Below, piece by piece: positions 42,695 to 51,626 of a stretch of DNA of 64,000 nucleotides; the first letter of the stretch is position 1, and each line of letters begins with the position of its first letter. The notes below the pieces were generated by a model that saw only the letters and a program-made list of their open reading frames with translations, did no database searches and was not told the origin of the DNA. Origin of the DNA: an uncultured bacterium (lineage in GTDB: Bacteria > Bacillota > Clostridia > Lachnospirales > Lachnospiraceae); contig CALZQA010000003.1 of the NCBI GenBank assembly GCA_945828315.1, forward strand, positions 1 through 64,000. The letters run 5' to 3'. The translations under genes and the position numbers were made by a program.

Positions 42695-43483
42695 TTATTT
42701 CTTAAATACGCCGGCCAGTTTCGCGAAAAAGCCCTCTTTCGAGTTCAGATCCAGGAAGGGAACCTCCTCACCTAAAAGACGGTGACAAATGTTCTGATAT
42801 GCTTTGCCGGCCAGTGACGAAGATCCCACAAGCGGCTCACCCTGATTCGTGGAGATAACGATCTGCTCATCATCGGGAACTGCACCGATCAGATCAATGG
42901 AAAGGATCTCGCAAACGTCATCAACAGACATCATGTCGCCGCGTTTTACCATATCCATACGCAGTCTGTTGACAATCAGATCGATCTTTCCAATCTCGTT
43001 TGCCTCTAACAGTCCGATGATACGGTCAGCATCGCGGATAGCGGAAACTTCCGGAGTAGTAACGACAAGTGCGCGATCTGCACCTGCAATGGCATTCTGG
43101 AAGCCTTGTTCGATTCCTGCGGGACAATCCAGCAAAATAAAATCAAAGTCCTCACGCAGATCTTCAATAAGTTTCTTCATCTGTTCGGGATTTACAGAAG
43201 TCTTATCTCTGGTCTGTGCTGAGGGAAGCAGGAACAGATTCGGATATTTCTTATCTTTGATCAGCGCCTGCTTGATCCGGCAGTTGCCTTCTACCACATC
43301 TACCAGATTGTAAACAATACGATTTTCCAGGCCCATGACAACATCCAGATTACGAAGTCCGATGTCAGTATCGATCAAAACCACTTTTTTATCCAGCTGT
43401 GCTAATCCGGTGCCGACATTCGCCGTGGTCGTTGTCTTGCCGACACCGCCTTTTCCTGATGTAATAACGATAACCTCACTCAT
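42695..43483 (-). CDS. minD: Septum-site determining ATPase MinD
   Basis: MinD is a membrane-associated ATPase of the ParA/MinD family. The 262-residue protein has the deviant Walker A KGGVGKTTT (about residues 11-19), a Walker B-like FILLDCPAGIEQGF and a C-terminal amphipathic membrane-targeting helix (GFFAKLAGVFKK). AGGAGG precedes the ATG. It sits between minC and minE. Confidence 0.97.
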   Translation of the reverse strand: MSEVIVITSGKGGVGKTTTTANVGTGLAQLDKKVVLIDTDIGLRNLDVVMGLENRIVYNLVDVVEGNCRIKQALIKDKKYPNLFLLPSAQTRDKTSVNPEQMKKLIEDLREDFDFILLDCPAGIEQGFQNAIAGADRALVVTTPEVSAIRDADRIIGLLEANEIGKIDLIVNRLRMDMVKRGDMMSVDDVCEILSIDLIGAVPDDEQIVISTNQGEPLVGSSSLAGKAYQNICHRLLGEEVPFLDLNSKEGFFAKLAGVFKK

Positions 43484-43510
43484 GTTCTATATCCTCCTAA
43501 AACTTTTTGG

Positions 43511-44203
43511 TTACAAAATATTTTTCAACAAGCCGGATGATATCGGCTCAATCAAAATCTGCTGCTCATAAACTGTCGCGATCTGGGGTACGGCTGCCTC
43601 CGGCTTTGCCTTACGCCGAAAACCTTTTGCGGTTTCTTTTTTGTCTGCCGAGCGTCCGATGTAATCTCCGATCTTGATCTGTACCGGATCCATCTCCAGT
43701 GCTGCCACAAAACAACCGGGATCCCCATCTGCACCGGCATAAGCGATTCCCTTCAAAGCGCCGAGAACCACAATATTACCCTTCGCAATGATCTTGGCAC
43801 CCGGATTTACGTCACCGAGGACGACCAGACTTGTCTGCGATTCGATCTGCTGACCGGAGCGCAGCGTTCCTTTATAAAACTGCCCGGTCTGAGGAGAATG
43901 TTCTTCCTGATAAGCATCGATCCGACGCTGCATCACCTCATCCATCAGTTCATCATGATCCAGAATACAGATGATCGTGATCGTTGTACACTGTTGAATC
44001 GTCTCAACGATCTCAAACTGCTCGTCCTGACTTAAGCTTCGTCCTTCAAATGAAATAGCAATGTGGGCGTCTTTAAAGAACTTTTCCGAATCGATAAATT
44101 TTTTCTTAATTTCCTCCAGAAGCTCTTCAAAAGGAATTTTATCATCCAGGATCAGATTGATACCGTTCTTAGAGCTTTTGATCATTACAGGCTGTGAATT
44201 CAA
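43511..44203 (-). CDS. minC: Septum-site inhibitor MinC (TTG start)
   Basis: MinC inhibits FtsZ assembly away from midcell. The protein has an N-terminal MinC_N domain and the C-terminal beta-helix (SLVVLGDVNPGAKIIAKGNIVVLGALKGIAYAGADGD). The track ORF starts far upstream inside pbp2. Family members begin with an NPVIIKSS-type sequence; here a TTG at 44203 gives MNSQPVMIKSS with GAGG nine bases upstream, while the ATG at 44185 has no Shine-Dalgarno. I therefore call the TTG start (230 residues). Confidence 0.85.
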   Translation of the reverse strand: MNSQPVMIKSSKNGINLILDDKIPFEELLEEIKKKFIDSEKFFKDAHIAISFEGRSLSQDEQFEIVETIQQCTTITIICILDHDELMDEVMQRRIDAYQEEHSPQTGQFYKGTLRSGQQIESQTSLVVLGDVNPGAKIIAKGNIVVLGALKGIAYAGADGDPGCFVAALEMDPVQIKIGDYIGRSADKKETAKGFRRKAKPEAAVPQIATVYEQQILIEPISSGLLKNIL

Positions 44204-44246
44204 TTTCTGTTGCCTCTTTTCTCTTATAATTATATTTTTACTTTGA

Positions 44247-47126
44247 TCAGTCTGTAAAGGAGTTGGAATTGTTTCCGACATTTGCTGCACTGCCGTTAAG
44301 CAACTCATCCGCATCCTCCAGATCAAAGTAATACTTCAGGATCTTGGCGGAGACATCCGCTGCGTTATGTGAGGTATATCCGTAAGCAATACGCGTAGCA
44401 ATCGATATCTTGGGATTGCGATATGGCGCATAGCCCACAAACAACGCATGGTTCGGCCGGCTTTGCACCTGCTGTGCAGTTCCGGTCTTTCCTGCTACTT
44501 CTATATCTCCGAAATCGTCAAAGCATTCCAGATTTTCTACTACCATTCGATTTCCACGATGGATCGCATCCCAGGTGGAGGCTGAGATCTCAGTCATCTC
44601 ATTGCGTACGGTAGGTGCATAGGTTTCAAGAACATTTCCCTCTGTATCTGTCAGCTTGCTGAGTAGTGTGTAGTTATACACAGTTCCGGAATTCGCTACT
44701 GCCGTCACATAACGCGACAGAGCGATCGTTGTATAGTTGTGATTACTCTGACCGATCGCTGCCGTGATCGGATAGGCATCCGCAATCTCCGGTGTACTCT
44801 CAACCGTCTCAATACCGGTCTTCTCATCCAGACCATAAAGCTTTGCATATTTCTGCAATGTTTTAATACCGGCAGATTCTACATAATTTTCTCCAACCTG
44901 TGAAAACAACCAGCCAAGCTCATAGAAGAAATAGTTGCAGGAATCTCGCAATGCCTCGGATACATTGATCTTTCCATGTGTGCTGCCCGGATAGATCCAA
45001 CATTTCGGACCGTCTTCCACTTTCTCAAACTTTCCTTTGTCTTCGATCAGGGTGGAGGTAGAGATCACACCTTCTGTCAATCCTGCAGTTGCTGTCACCA
45101 TTTTGAATGTAGAACCCGGTGCCGTTTTCTGCTGTGTCGCGTTGTTATAGAAGGGTGAAGAAAGATCACTCATCAGCGACGCGAAATAGGCACTGTCTAC
45201 TGTATTTGCCAAACGATTGTTGTCATAGCCGGGATAAGTGACACATGCCAGCAGTTCTCCCGTCTGCACATCCGTCAGGACGCAGGAGCCTGTACAGGGA
45301 TCCAAAGCAAGCTGTGCAGGTGTGATCTCAAGATTTTTGATGCGCTCCATCATAAAATCAAAGGGACTTAGCGTGTGATTTTTCAACTCTGCGATCATCT
45401 CGTCATCATAATCCAAAACTTCCTGATCATAAAGGATCAGACACACCTGTACACCGTCGATCACATTGTCTCGGATCATATATTTATAGATTCGCTTACA
45501 GAATCCATCATCTTCTTCCAGTTCATCCAGAATATAGTCAACCAATACACGGTAGAGTTCTTCGGAATCCGAATACCGTGAATCCGCGGGAAATTTTGTG
45601 ATGTCAAACCACTGCGCACCGATCACATGATAGAGGTATTCCTGCAGGCTGATCTCATCGTTTTTCCACGCGATATAAGTCTCATCATTCCAGTCAATCT
45701 TATCGGTAACGATGATCTGCTGGTCCGTGAGCATGGAGACGATATAACTCATGTAGATCTGCATATCCTCGGAAAGATTCTCATAGGGAGTCGGCTGACT
45801 TCCGGTAAGCTCTTTCTCAATTTCCCCAAGCACCTTTTTTCTGCGCTTGCAGAAAGACTTGTACACCTTTTTTTCTGTGTCTGATGCATCCTCAGCAGCA
45901 AAGTGCTCCATCCGGATCACGTTGTTGTTGATCAGCGCATAGTACACATCGTCGATCGGAATCTTGATATCTGAGGATCCACTTGCCTCATAGGTCTTTG
46001 CATTGATGATCTTTGAGTAGACAATACCGGCGATCTCCTGCTCCAGCAGATCGTAAACCGCCTCCTGCAGATCCATGTCAATGGAGAGATATACGTCATT
46101 TCCGGCAACCGGTTCCGTCCGCTCGATCGTCTCAAGCTCCTTACCCATGTTGTCGACATAAAGCTTTTCTTCTCCTTTTTTGCCTTTGAGCTCCGTATCC
46201 ATATACTGTTCGATGCCGGATTTACCGACTGTATCCGTTCTGGAATACTCGGAACCTTCCTCTTCACCGCCAAAAGCGATAAACTCTTCCTCGTCGATCT
46301 GTCCGGTATAACCGATCAGATGAGCAAAATATTTACTGTCATTGTAACGCCGGATCGTGTCCTCCGTGATCTCCACACCCTGAAGCTCATCTGCATGTTC
46401 GCTGACATATGCCACTGTCTCCTCACTTACATCGGATGCGATCGTTGCCGCAATATATTTCTGATAGCTGTTCTGGCGCATTTTATAGCGAATGATCGTG
46501 ATGCGATAGGCATCTTTTTTATCGTATGTCTCCGAAATATCAAAGCAATTCGAATTTGTGCCGCCAAGATACTCCATGATCTGCTCAGGTGTCGCCGTTG
46601 CAGTGTCATAGCCGAGCTTCTCGTTATAACCAAGTTTATCCATGTCGGATTCCCCATATACATCCGCGCGGAAGCGCTGCAGCTTTGTTCCGCTGACCGT
46701 AAACTCATAGTTTCCGTCTTCCGTCAGCGTAATGGAGAAATCATTGTCGATGGCATCACCGTTTTGATCCATGGTGTGTAGGATCTGGGCAATATCTTCA
46801 TTGATGGAACGGTTTTTGACCTGTGTAGCGCTTAACTCACCGTTTCCACTGTAGCTGCCGTTATCCTCGATCGTAATACCGTAAGCCAGTTCATTATAGG
46901 CCAGCAGTTTGCCGTTCCGGTCATAGATATTGCCTCTTGTACTGTTTAAGCTGCGTGTTTTGATCACGCGCATCAGATAGTCAGACTGACTGTCTGCGCC
47001 ATTAATGATCTGCAGCTGGAACAGACGCAATAAAAGGACTGTGGTCATGCATACGAACAGGATCGCCAAAAAAAGGATCCTTGATTTAAATATCTGTTTA
47101 AAAAAGTTTTTGATACTACGAAACAA
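44247..47126 (-). CDS. mrdA: Penicillin-binding protein 2 (class B, elongasome) with large insertion
   Basis: This 959-residue class B PBP cross-links side-wall peptidoglycan with RodA. It has an N-terminal anchor (ILFLAILFVCMTTVLLL), a pedestal domain (RGNIYDRNGKLLAYN), and a transpeptidase domain with STFK (APGSTFKMV), SCN (RDSCNYFF) and KTG (AGKTGTAQQ). About 240 residues are inserted between the DLQEAVYDLLEQEIAG segment and TGSCVLTDVQTGELLA, near the start of the transpeptidase domain. Starts: the TTG at 47126 has AAAAAGGAG upstream, but with an 11-nt spacing; the TTG at 47150 (track) has a purine stretch too close. Either way it overlaps mreD. Confidence 0.9.
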   Translation of the reverse strand: MFRSIKNFFKQIFKSRILFLAILFVCMTTVLLLRLFQLQIINGADSQSDYLMRVIKTRSLNSTRGNIYDRNGKLLAYNELAYGITIEDNGSYSGNGELSATQVKNRSINEDIAQILHTMDQNGDAIDNDFSITLTEDGNYEFTVSGTKLQRFRADVYGESDMDKLGYNEKLGYDTATATPEQIMEYLGGTNSNCFDISETYDKKDAYRITIIRYKMRQNSYQKYIAATIASDVSEETVAYVSEHADELQGVEITEDTIRRYNDSKYFAHLIGYTGQIDEEEFIAFGGEEEGSEYSRTDTVGKSGIEQYMDTELKGKKGEEKLYVDNMGKELETIERTEPVAGNDVYLSIDMDLQEAVYDLLEQEIAGIVYSKIINAKTYEASGSSDIKIPIDDVYYALINNNVIRMEHFAAEDASDTEKKVYKSFCKRRKKVLGEIEKELTGSQPTPYENLSEDMQIYMSYIVSMLTDQQIIVTDKIDWNDETYIAWKNDEISLQEYLYHVIGAQWFDITKFPADSRYSDSEELYRVLVDYILDELEEDDGFCKRIYKYMIRDNVIDGVQVCLILYDQEVLDYDDEMIAELKNHTLSPFDFMMERIKNLEITPAQLALDPCTGSCVLTDVQTGELLACVTYPGYDNNRLANTVDSAYFASLMSDLSSPFYNNATQQKTAPGSTFKMVTATAGLTEGVISTSTLIEDKGKFEKVEDGPKCWIYPGSTHGKINVSEALRDSCNYFFYELGWLFSQVGENYVESAGIKTLQKYAKLYGLDEKTGIETVESTPEIADAYPITAAIGQSNHNYTTIALSRYVTAVANSGTVYNYTLLSKLTDTEGNVLETYAPTVRNEMTEISASTWDAIHRGNRMVVENLECFDDFGDIEVAGKTGTAQQVQSRPNHALFVGYAPYRNPKISIATRIAYGYTSHNAADVSAKILKYYFDLEDADELLNGSAANVGNNSNSFTD

Positions 47127-47637
47127 ACTTTGCTGCACTCCTTTTTTCAATCTCTTCCAGACGCCGGTTGACCTTTAAAATGATAAAATAGAGAATGATC
47201 ATCATCAAAAGTGTGTACACCAGCTCCGGAAGGATCACGTGGGACAGGTAATATGGAAACTCCAATCGGTTTCTGAAAAGAAACAGGAAGAAGTAGATGA
47301 CAAAATTATACAAAAAATCACTGGCTGCGATCAGTACCATTGGCAGCTTGAAATCCTCCGGGAAAAAGAGTTTGCGGAAAAATCCGTTCAAGTACCCGAT
47401 GTACATAAAAAGCAGGGCATAACCGCCTAGGATCTGAGCATAAAATATATCGATCAGTGCACCACACAAAAAACCGATGTACATGCCCTCCTTTTTTCCG
47501 CGCATGAAGCCAAAGGAAGCTGTCACGATGATCAGAAGATTCGGTGCGACAGTCAGAAACGATATAGACTGAAACAGCGTCGTCTGCAGCAAAAAGCAGA
47601 CGAGCACAATGATAAATACAGTAATTTTTCGACGCAT
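47116..47637 (-). CDS. mreD: Rod-shape determining protein MreD
   Basis: MreD is a small integral membrane protein linking MreC to wall synthesis. The 173-residue sequence has about five hydrophobic segments, typical of the weakly conserved family; the identification rests mostly on its place between mreC and pbp2. The gene start lies 7 nt after the mreC stop. Confidence 0.9.
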   Translation of the reverse strand: MRRKITVFIIVLVCFLLQTTLFQSISFLTVAPNLLIIVTASFGFMRGKKEGMYIGFLCGALIDIFYAQILGGYALLFMYIGYLNGFFRKLFFPEDFKLPMVLIAASDFLYNFVIYFFLFLFRNRLEFPYYLSHVILPELVYTLLMMIILYFIILKVNRRLEEIEKRSAAKFVS

Positions 47638-47644
47638 AACCGGT

Positions 47645-48520
47645 TTATTCTTCCTCCGTCGTCTCCGTGGTTGTTTTCAGATCTGTGATCACAAGAACAT
47701 GCTTGACATGCTCAAAATCAACGACCGGTGTGATCAGACCGGACTTTGTCAGATTGTTGGAATTGACATGGATCTCACTGATATAGCCGATCAAAAGACC
47801 CTGTACATACTCTGAACTGATATAGGACGTTACCACCTGATCTCCAACGGCGACCTTGCCCTCGGTATCTTTCAGATTTGAAAAAGTGATCATCTGGCGA
47901 TCATCCATCGTCTGCAGATTTCCTTTGATAATACAGTTGTCCGATGTGGACAGGACCATGCCACTGACACTGCTCGTATCATCAATGATTGAGCGTACCT
48001 TTGCGTAGTTCGGACCGACCTCGGTAATGATACCCGCCAGGCCTCTTCCGGTAATGACATTCATCCCTTCCGCGACACCATCCTTACTGCCCTTGTCGAT
48101 CAGAAACGTATCAAACCAGTTTCCGGCATCCTTGCCGATCACACTGGCAGAAATCTTGTTATATTCCGAATAACCGGTGTCCAGTGCCAGAAGCTCCCTC
48201 AGATCCTCCGTGTCATATTGTTCGAGTTTTAATGTGTTCAACTCGTCTGTCAGCTCATCAACCTGTGTCTTCAGCTGCTCATTTTCCTTCATGACATCTT
48301 TGAGCGTTGCCAGTTCATAGGTCTTGTCCGAGATCCAGTTTCCTACCGTGGTCAGCCCCCGCTGCATGGGAATAAAAACATAACTTGCAGCAGTTCCAAC
48401 CGGACCGGAAGTCCAGCCCAGCGTAAAACTGCCCAGCATGAGCAGGAAACAGACACCGGTCAGCACAAGCAGGATATATTTTGCGGGAATCGTTTTATTT
48501 TTACGTTTTACACGTGCCAT
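47645..48520 (-). CDS. mreC: Rod-shape determining protein MreC
   Basis: MreC is an extracytoplasmic scaffold of the elongasome. The 291-residue protein has a basic N-terminal tail, one transmembrane segment (YILLVLTGVCFLLMLGSFTL), a coiled coil (DVMKENEQLKTQVDELTDELNTL) and the beta-rich MreC core (ASVIGKDAGNWFDTFLIDKG, GRGLAGIITEVGPNYAKV). GGAG precedes the ATG. Confidence 0.94.
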   Translation of the reverse strand: MARVKRKNKTIPAKYILLVLTGVCFLLMLGSFTLGWTSGPVGTAASYVFIPMQRGLTTVGNWISDKTYELATLKDVMKENEQLKTQVDELTDELNTLKLEQYDTEDLRELLALDTGYSEYNKISASVIGKDAGNWFDTFLIDKGSKDGVAEGMNVITGRGLAGIITEVGPNYAKVRSIIDDTSSVSGMVLSTSDNCIIKGNLQTMDDRQMITFSNLKDTEGKVAVGDQVVTSYISSEYVQGLLIGYISEIHVNSNNLTKSGLITPVVDFEHVKHVLVITDLKTTTETTEEE

Positions 48521-48540
48521 TCTTACTCCAAACCTTTGAA

Positions 48541-49557
48541 TTATTTATAGACCTTTGCCTTGAGCGTATAAGCAAGATGCTTGAACTTGCTGTCGCTGAC
48601 CAGCTTGATGAGTCCTCTTGCCACACATTCCTCCGGATCTTCACAGGTGTTTACTTTGATGCCGGTGATATTTGCAAACAATTCATCCAGTTTCTGAATG
48701 CGTGACGAACCGCCGGTAATATAAATGCCTGAATGAATGATGTCACGGGCCAGTTCCGGCGGCGTATGCTCCAGTGTCATCTTAATGGAAGTGCAGATAT
48801 CATTCAGATCTGCCTGAATCGCCTCATAGACTTGTGTGGCAGTGATCTCCGTCTCGATCGGCAGTCCGCTCACAACATCTCTGCCGACGATCGCCATTGT
48901 TGCTTCACTTCCGGGAAGCGCACTGCCGATGGATTCCTTCAGTGCACAGGCGGTCTTTCTGCCGATCAGAAGATTATTGTTCTTGCGCACATAAGCGATA
49001 ATGGATTCATCCAGCTGGTTTCCGCCAAAATGCAGCAGACTGCTGAGCACCAGACCACCGAGAGAGATCACGGAGATCTCTGTCGTGTCAGCGCCGATAT
49101 CCACCAGCATCACACCGGTGGGCTCATTGACATCCAAACCGAGTCCCACCGCATCTGCGATGGGCTTGTCACATACCTGTACGAGTCTCGGTTTTACCTT
49201 GCTCTTGTAAAACATGTCGAAAAAGGCTTTTTTCTCTACTTCGGTAATATCGGTAGGTACGGCAACAATGAAATCGGCACCGCGGACCTTGCCTTTGGAA
49301 TGCTTTTCCAAAAACTCAAAGATCATCGTCTGAAGAAAATTGTACTCTGCGATCACGCCGCCTACCACCGGAAAAGATACCTGGATCGTTTCCGGCGCTT
49401 TCTCAAACATCGCGTAAGCCGCGTCACCATAAGCATACAATTGGTTTTTGTTGACGATCGCAACGGTGTTTTTTTCATTTAATATCTTTCCGCTGGCTTT
49501 GCAGAATACCTTCAGATTATTTGTTCCTAAGTCTATTCCGTATACATTGCTGCTCAT
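48541..49557 (-). CDS. mreB: Rod-shape actin homologue MreB/Mbl
   Basis: MreB filaments guide side-wall synthesis. The 338-residue actin-fold protein shows the phosphate loops IDLGTNNLKVF and VDIGADTTEISVI, EPTGVMLVDIGAD, and the adenosine-binding stretch IYITGGSSRIQKL. It follows radC by 13 nt and opens the mreBCD set. AGGAGAGG precedes the ATG. Confidence 0.96.
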   Translation of the reverse strand: MSSNVYGIDLGTNNLKVFCKASGKILNEKNTVAIVNKNQLYAYGDAAYAMFEKAPETIQVSFPVVGGVIAEYNFLQTMIFEFLEKHSKGKVRGADFIVAVPTDITEVEKKAFFDMFYKSKVKPRLVQVCDKPIADAVGLGLDVNEPTGVMLVDIGADTTEISVISLGGLVLSSLLHFGGNQLDESIIAYVRKNNNLLIGRKTACALKESIGSALPGSEATMAIVGRDVVSGLPIETEITATQVYEAIQADLNDICTSIKMTLEHTPPELARDIIHSGIYITGGSSRIQKLDELFANITGIKVNTCEDPEECVARGLIKLVSDSKFKHLAYTLKAKVYK

Positions 49558-49570
49558 AAATGTTCCTCTC

Positions 49571-50266
49571 CTAAACTAATATCTGTTTGTTTTCTCGAAA
49601 ACTGTAATACCTGTTATCTCCGATGATGATGTGATCTGACAGCTCTACATCCAAAAGCTCCCCGCAGGTCTTCAGCCTTTGTGTCAGGGCGAAATCCTCT
49701 CTGCTGGGTGACGGATCACCGCTCGGATGATTGTGCAAAAGAATGAACGAAACCGCCTTTTTCTCAAACACACGAAGAAAGATCTCCCGCGGCGAACCGG
49801 GTACTGCACTCACGGATCCGGTAGCGATCACGGAATCACCGATCAGATGGCATTTTGCATCAAACATACTGACAAGCAGCTGTTCCTGCGGTTCGTGGCG
49901 CAGGCGTTCCATATAATAGGCTGCCACGGACTCCGCATCCGAAAGGCACACCCGCTCCCTGCGGTCTGTCCGGGCGATCCGACGGGACAATTCTGCAACG
50001 CATTTGAGCTGGATCGCTTTTACCTTTCCGATACCCGGGAAGTGCATCAGTTCTTCCACCGACATGTGATAAAGATTTAACAGGTTTTTGCCGTCTGCCT
50101 GTAAGATACGTTGTGCCAGCGCAACGACATTCATCTCGCGGCTGCCGCTCTTTAAGATCACGGCTAACAGCTCTGCATCTGACAATGCCTGCGGTCCTGC
50201 CAGCAGGCATTTTTCATAGGGACGCTCTGAAACCGGCAAGTCCCTTGCTGTAATATGTTGTGTCAC
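49571..50266 (-). CDS. radC: RadC-family JAB/MPN-domain protein
   Basis: This 231-residue protein has an N-terminal helix-hairpin-helix-like part (HFPGIGKVKAIQLKCVAEL) and a JAB/MPN zinc domain with LHNHPSGDPSPSREDF. The name comes from an old DNA-repair assignment; its actual activity is not established. The track start at 50293 is a TTG without Shine-Dalgarno. The GTG at 50266 with AGAGG upstream, although closely spaced, is my choice. It is the first gene of the mre-min operon, as often in Firmicutes. Confidence 0.88.
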   Translation of the reverse strand: MTQHITARDLPVSERPYEKCLLAGPQALSDAELLAVILKSGSREMNVVALAQRILQADGKNLLNLYHMSVEELMHFPGIGKVKAIQLKCVAELSRRIARTDRRERVCLSDAESVAAYYMERLRHEPQEQLLVSMFDAKCHLIGDSVIATGSVSAVPGSPREIFLRVFEKKAVSFILLHNHPSGDPSPSREDFALTQRLKTCGELLDVELSDHIIIGDNRYYSFRENKQILV

Positions 50267-50315
50267 GTTACCTCTTTTCTGCTCTCTCCTCAAAGCGGTA
50301 ATGACATACTTTATT

Positions 50316-50344
50316 ATTTTAACACATCAGCTCTTTATTAACAA
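50316..50344 (-). promoter_or_regulatory. Predicted promoter of the radC-mreBCD-min-rodA operon
   Basis: Minus strand: TTGTTA (50339-50344) and TAAAAT (50316-50321) separated by 17 nt. The -35 overlaps the end of the preceding methionine-gamma-lyase-like gene. It is the only good promoter I see between 51.6 and 39.9 kb on this strand. Confidence 0.65.
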
Positions 50345-51626
50345 GATTTCGAATATAAAGTTTTTGTAAAGACATGAGAATTCCAAATTTTGCATGATGC
50401 CAGGTCAGCCCACCCTGAAAGTAAACATTGTAAGGTTCACGCAGTGGTCCGTCCGCGGAAAGTTCAATGGACGATCCCTGTACAAAGGCGCCTGCCGCCA
50501 TGATGACCTTACTGTCATAACCTGGCATATCCCAAGGCTCCGGCGTTACATAGCTGTCTACCGGTGCGCCTGCCTGGATTCCCTCGCAGAACGCACATAA
50601 CCGTTCCGGTGTCTCGAGCGCGATGGCCTGAATGATGTCATGGCGATCTTCCGTGCCGTTGGGCAGAACCGTAAAGCCGAGGCGTTCATAAAGATTTGCT
50701 GCAAAGATCGCACCCTTCAGTGCACCACTGACCACAAGGGGTGCCTGAAACAGGCCCTGATAAAAGGACTGAATGACTCCAAGAGAAGCGCCCACCTCCT
50801 TGCCCAGTCCCGGTGAAGTCAGACGGTATGCGGCATTTTCGACACATTCCGTTGTCCCGGCAATATAGCCGCCGATCGGTGCAAGTCCGCCACCCGGATT
50901 TTTGATCAGGGAACCGACTACCATATCCGCGCCCACATCGCTGGGCTCGATCGTCTCGACAAATTCTCCGTAACAATTGTCCACCATGCAGATCACGTCC
51001 GGTTTGATACTCTTTACAAATGCGATCAGCTCACCGATCTCTTTCACAGACAGGGTCTTGCGCATGAGATATCCCTTGGAGCGTTGGATCGTCACCAGCT
51101 TTGTCTTTTCATTGATCGCCGCCCGGATCCCGTCAAAGTCGAATCCGCCGTCCGGTAAAAATTCCACCTGGCGATAAGTGACACCGTACTCTGCCAGTGA
51201 GCCACTGGACGGTCGGATGCCGATGACCTCCTCCAAGGTATCATAGGGCTTCCCGACCGGTGACAGCAGTTCATCGCCCGGGCGTAGATTTGACATCAGT
51301 GCCAGTGCCAGCGCATGGGTACCGCAGGTGATCTGCGGACGCACCAGTGCCGCCTGCGTGTGAAACACATCGGCATAGACCTGCTCCAGGGTATCACGTC
51401 CCAGATCGTTGTAACCGTATCCGCTGGAGGCATTGAAGCACTCTGCACTGACACGATTTTTCTGCATCGCTGCGATCACCTTCAGCTGATTGTATTCCGC
51501 CACCGCATCGATGGCGGCAAAACGCGGTTCCAGCTCCTTCGCGATCTTTTCACCAAAATCAAATACGGGCTTTTCTATGCCCATCTGTGCATAAATTTTC
51601 TCAAGATCCATGTTTGTTTCCATCAT
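50319..51626 (-). CDS. PLP enzyme of the methionine gamma-lyase-like (YnbB) family
   Basis: This 435-residue PLP-dependent enzyme matches the family often labelled aluminium resistance protein or methionine gamma-lyase family protein. Visible are GYGYNDLGRDTLEQVYADVF, the VDNCYGEFVE strand and the PLP lysine in GSLIKNPGGGLAP. Its natural substrate is not established. The start ATG overlaps the miaA stop as ATGA, so it belongs to the mutS-mutL-miaA transcript. The same neighbour order occurs in Bacillus (ynbB near miaA-hfq). Confidence 0.88.
   Translation of the reverse strand: MMETNMDLEKIYAQMGIEKPVFDFGEKIAKELEPRFAAIDAVAEYNQLKVIAAMQKNRVSAECFNASSGYGYNDLGRDTLEQVYADVFHTQAALVRPQITCGTHALALALMSNLRPGDELLSPVGKPYDTLEEVIGIRPSSGSLAEYGVTYRQVEFLPDGGFDFDGIRAAINEKTKLVTIQRSKGYLMRKTLSVKEIGELIAFVKSIKPDVICMVDNCYGEFVETIEPSDVGADMVVGSLIKNPGGGLAPIGGYIAGTTECVENAAYRLTSPGLGKEVGASLGVIQSFYQGLFQAPLVVSGALKGAIFAANLYERLGFTVLPNGTEDRHDIIQAIALETPERLCAFCEGIQAGAPVDSYVTPEPWDMPGYDSKVIMAAGAFVQGSSIELSADGPLREPYNVYFQGGLTWHHAKFGILMSLQKLYIRNLVNKELMC

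Noticed and set aside
48733-49482. 249-residue + strand ORF opposite mreB
   Set aside because: Antisense shadow of a highly conserved gene with biased codon use; no domain or Shine-Dalgarno sequence.
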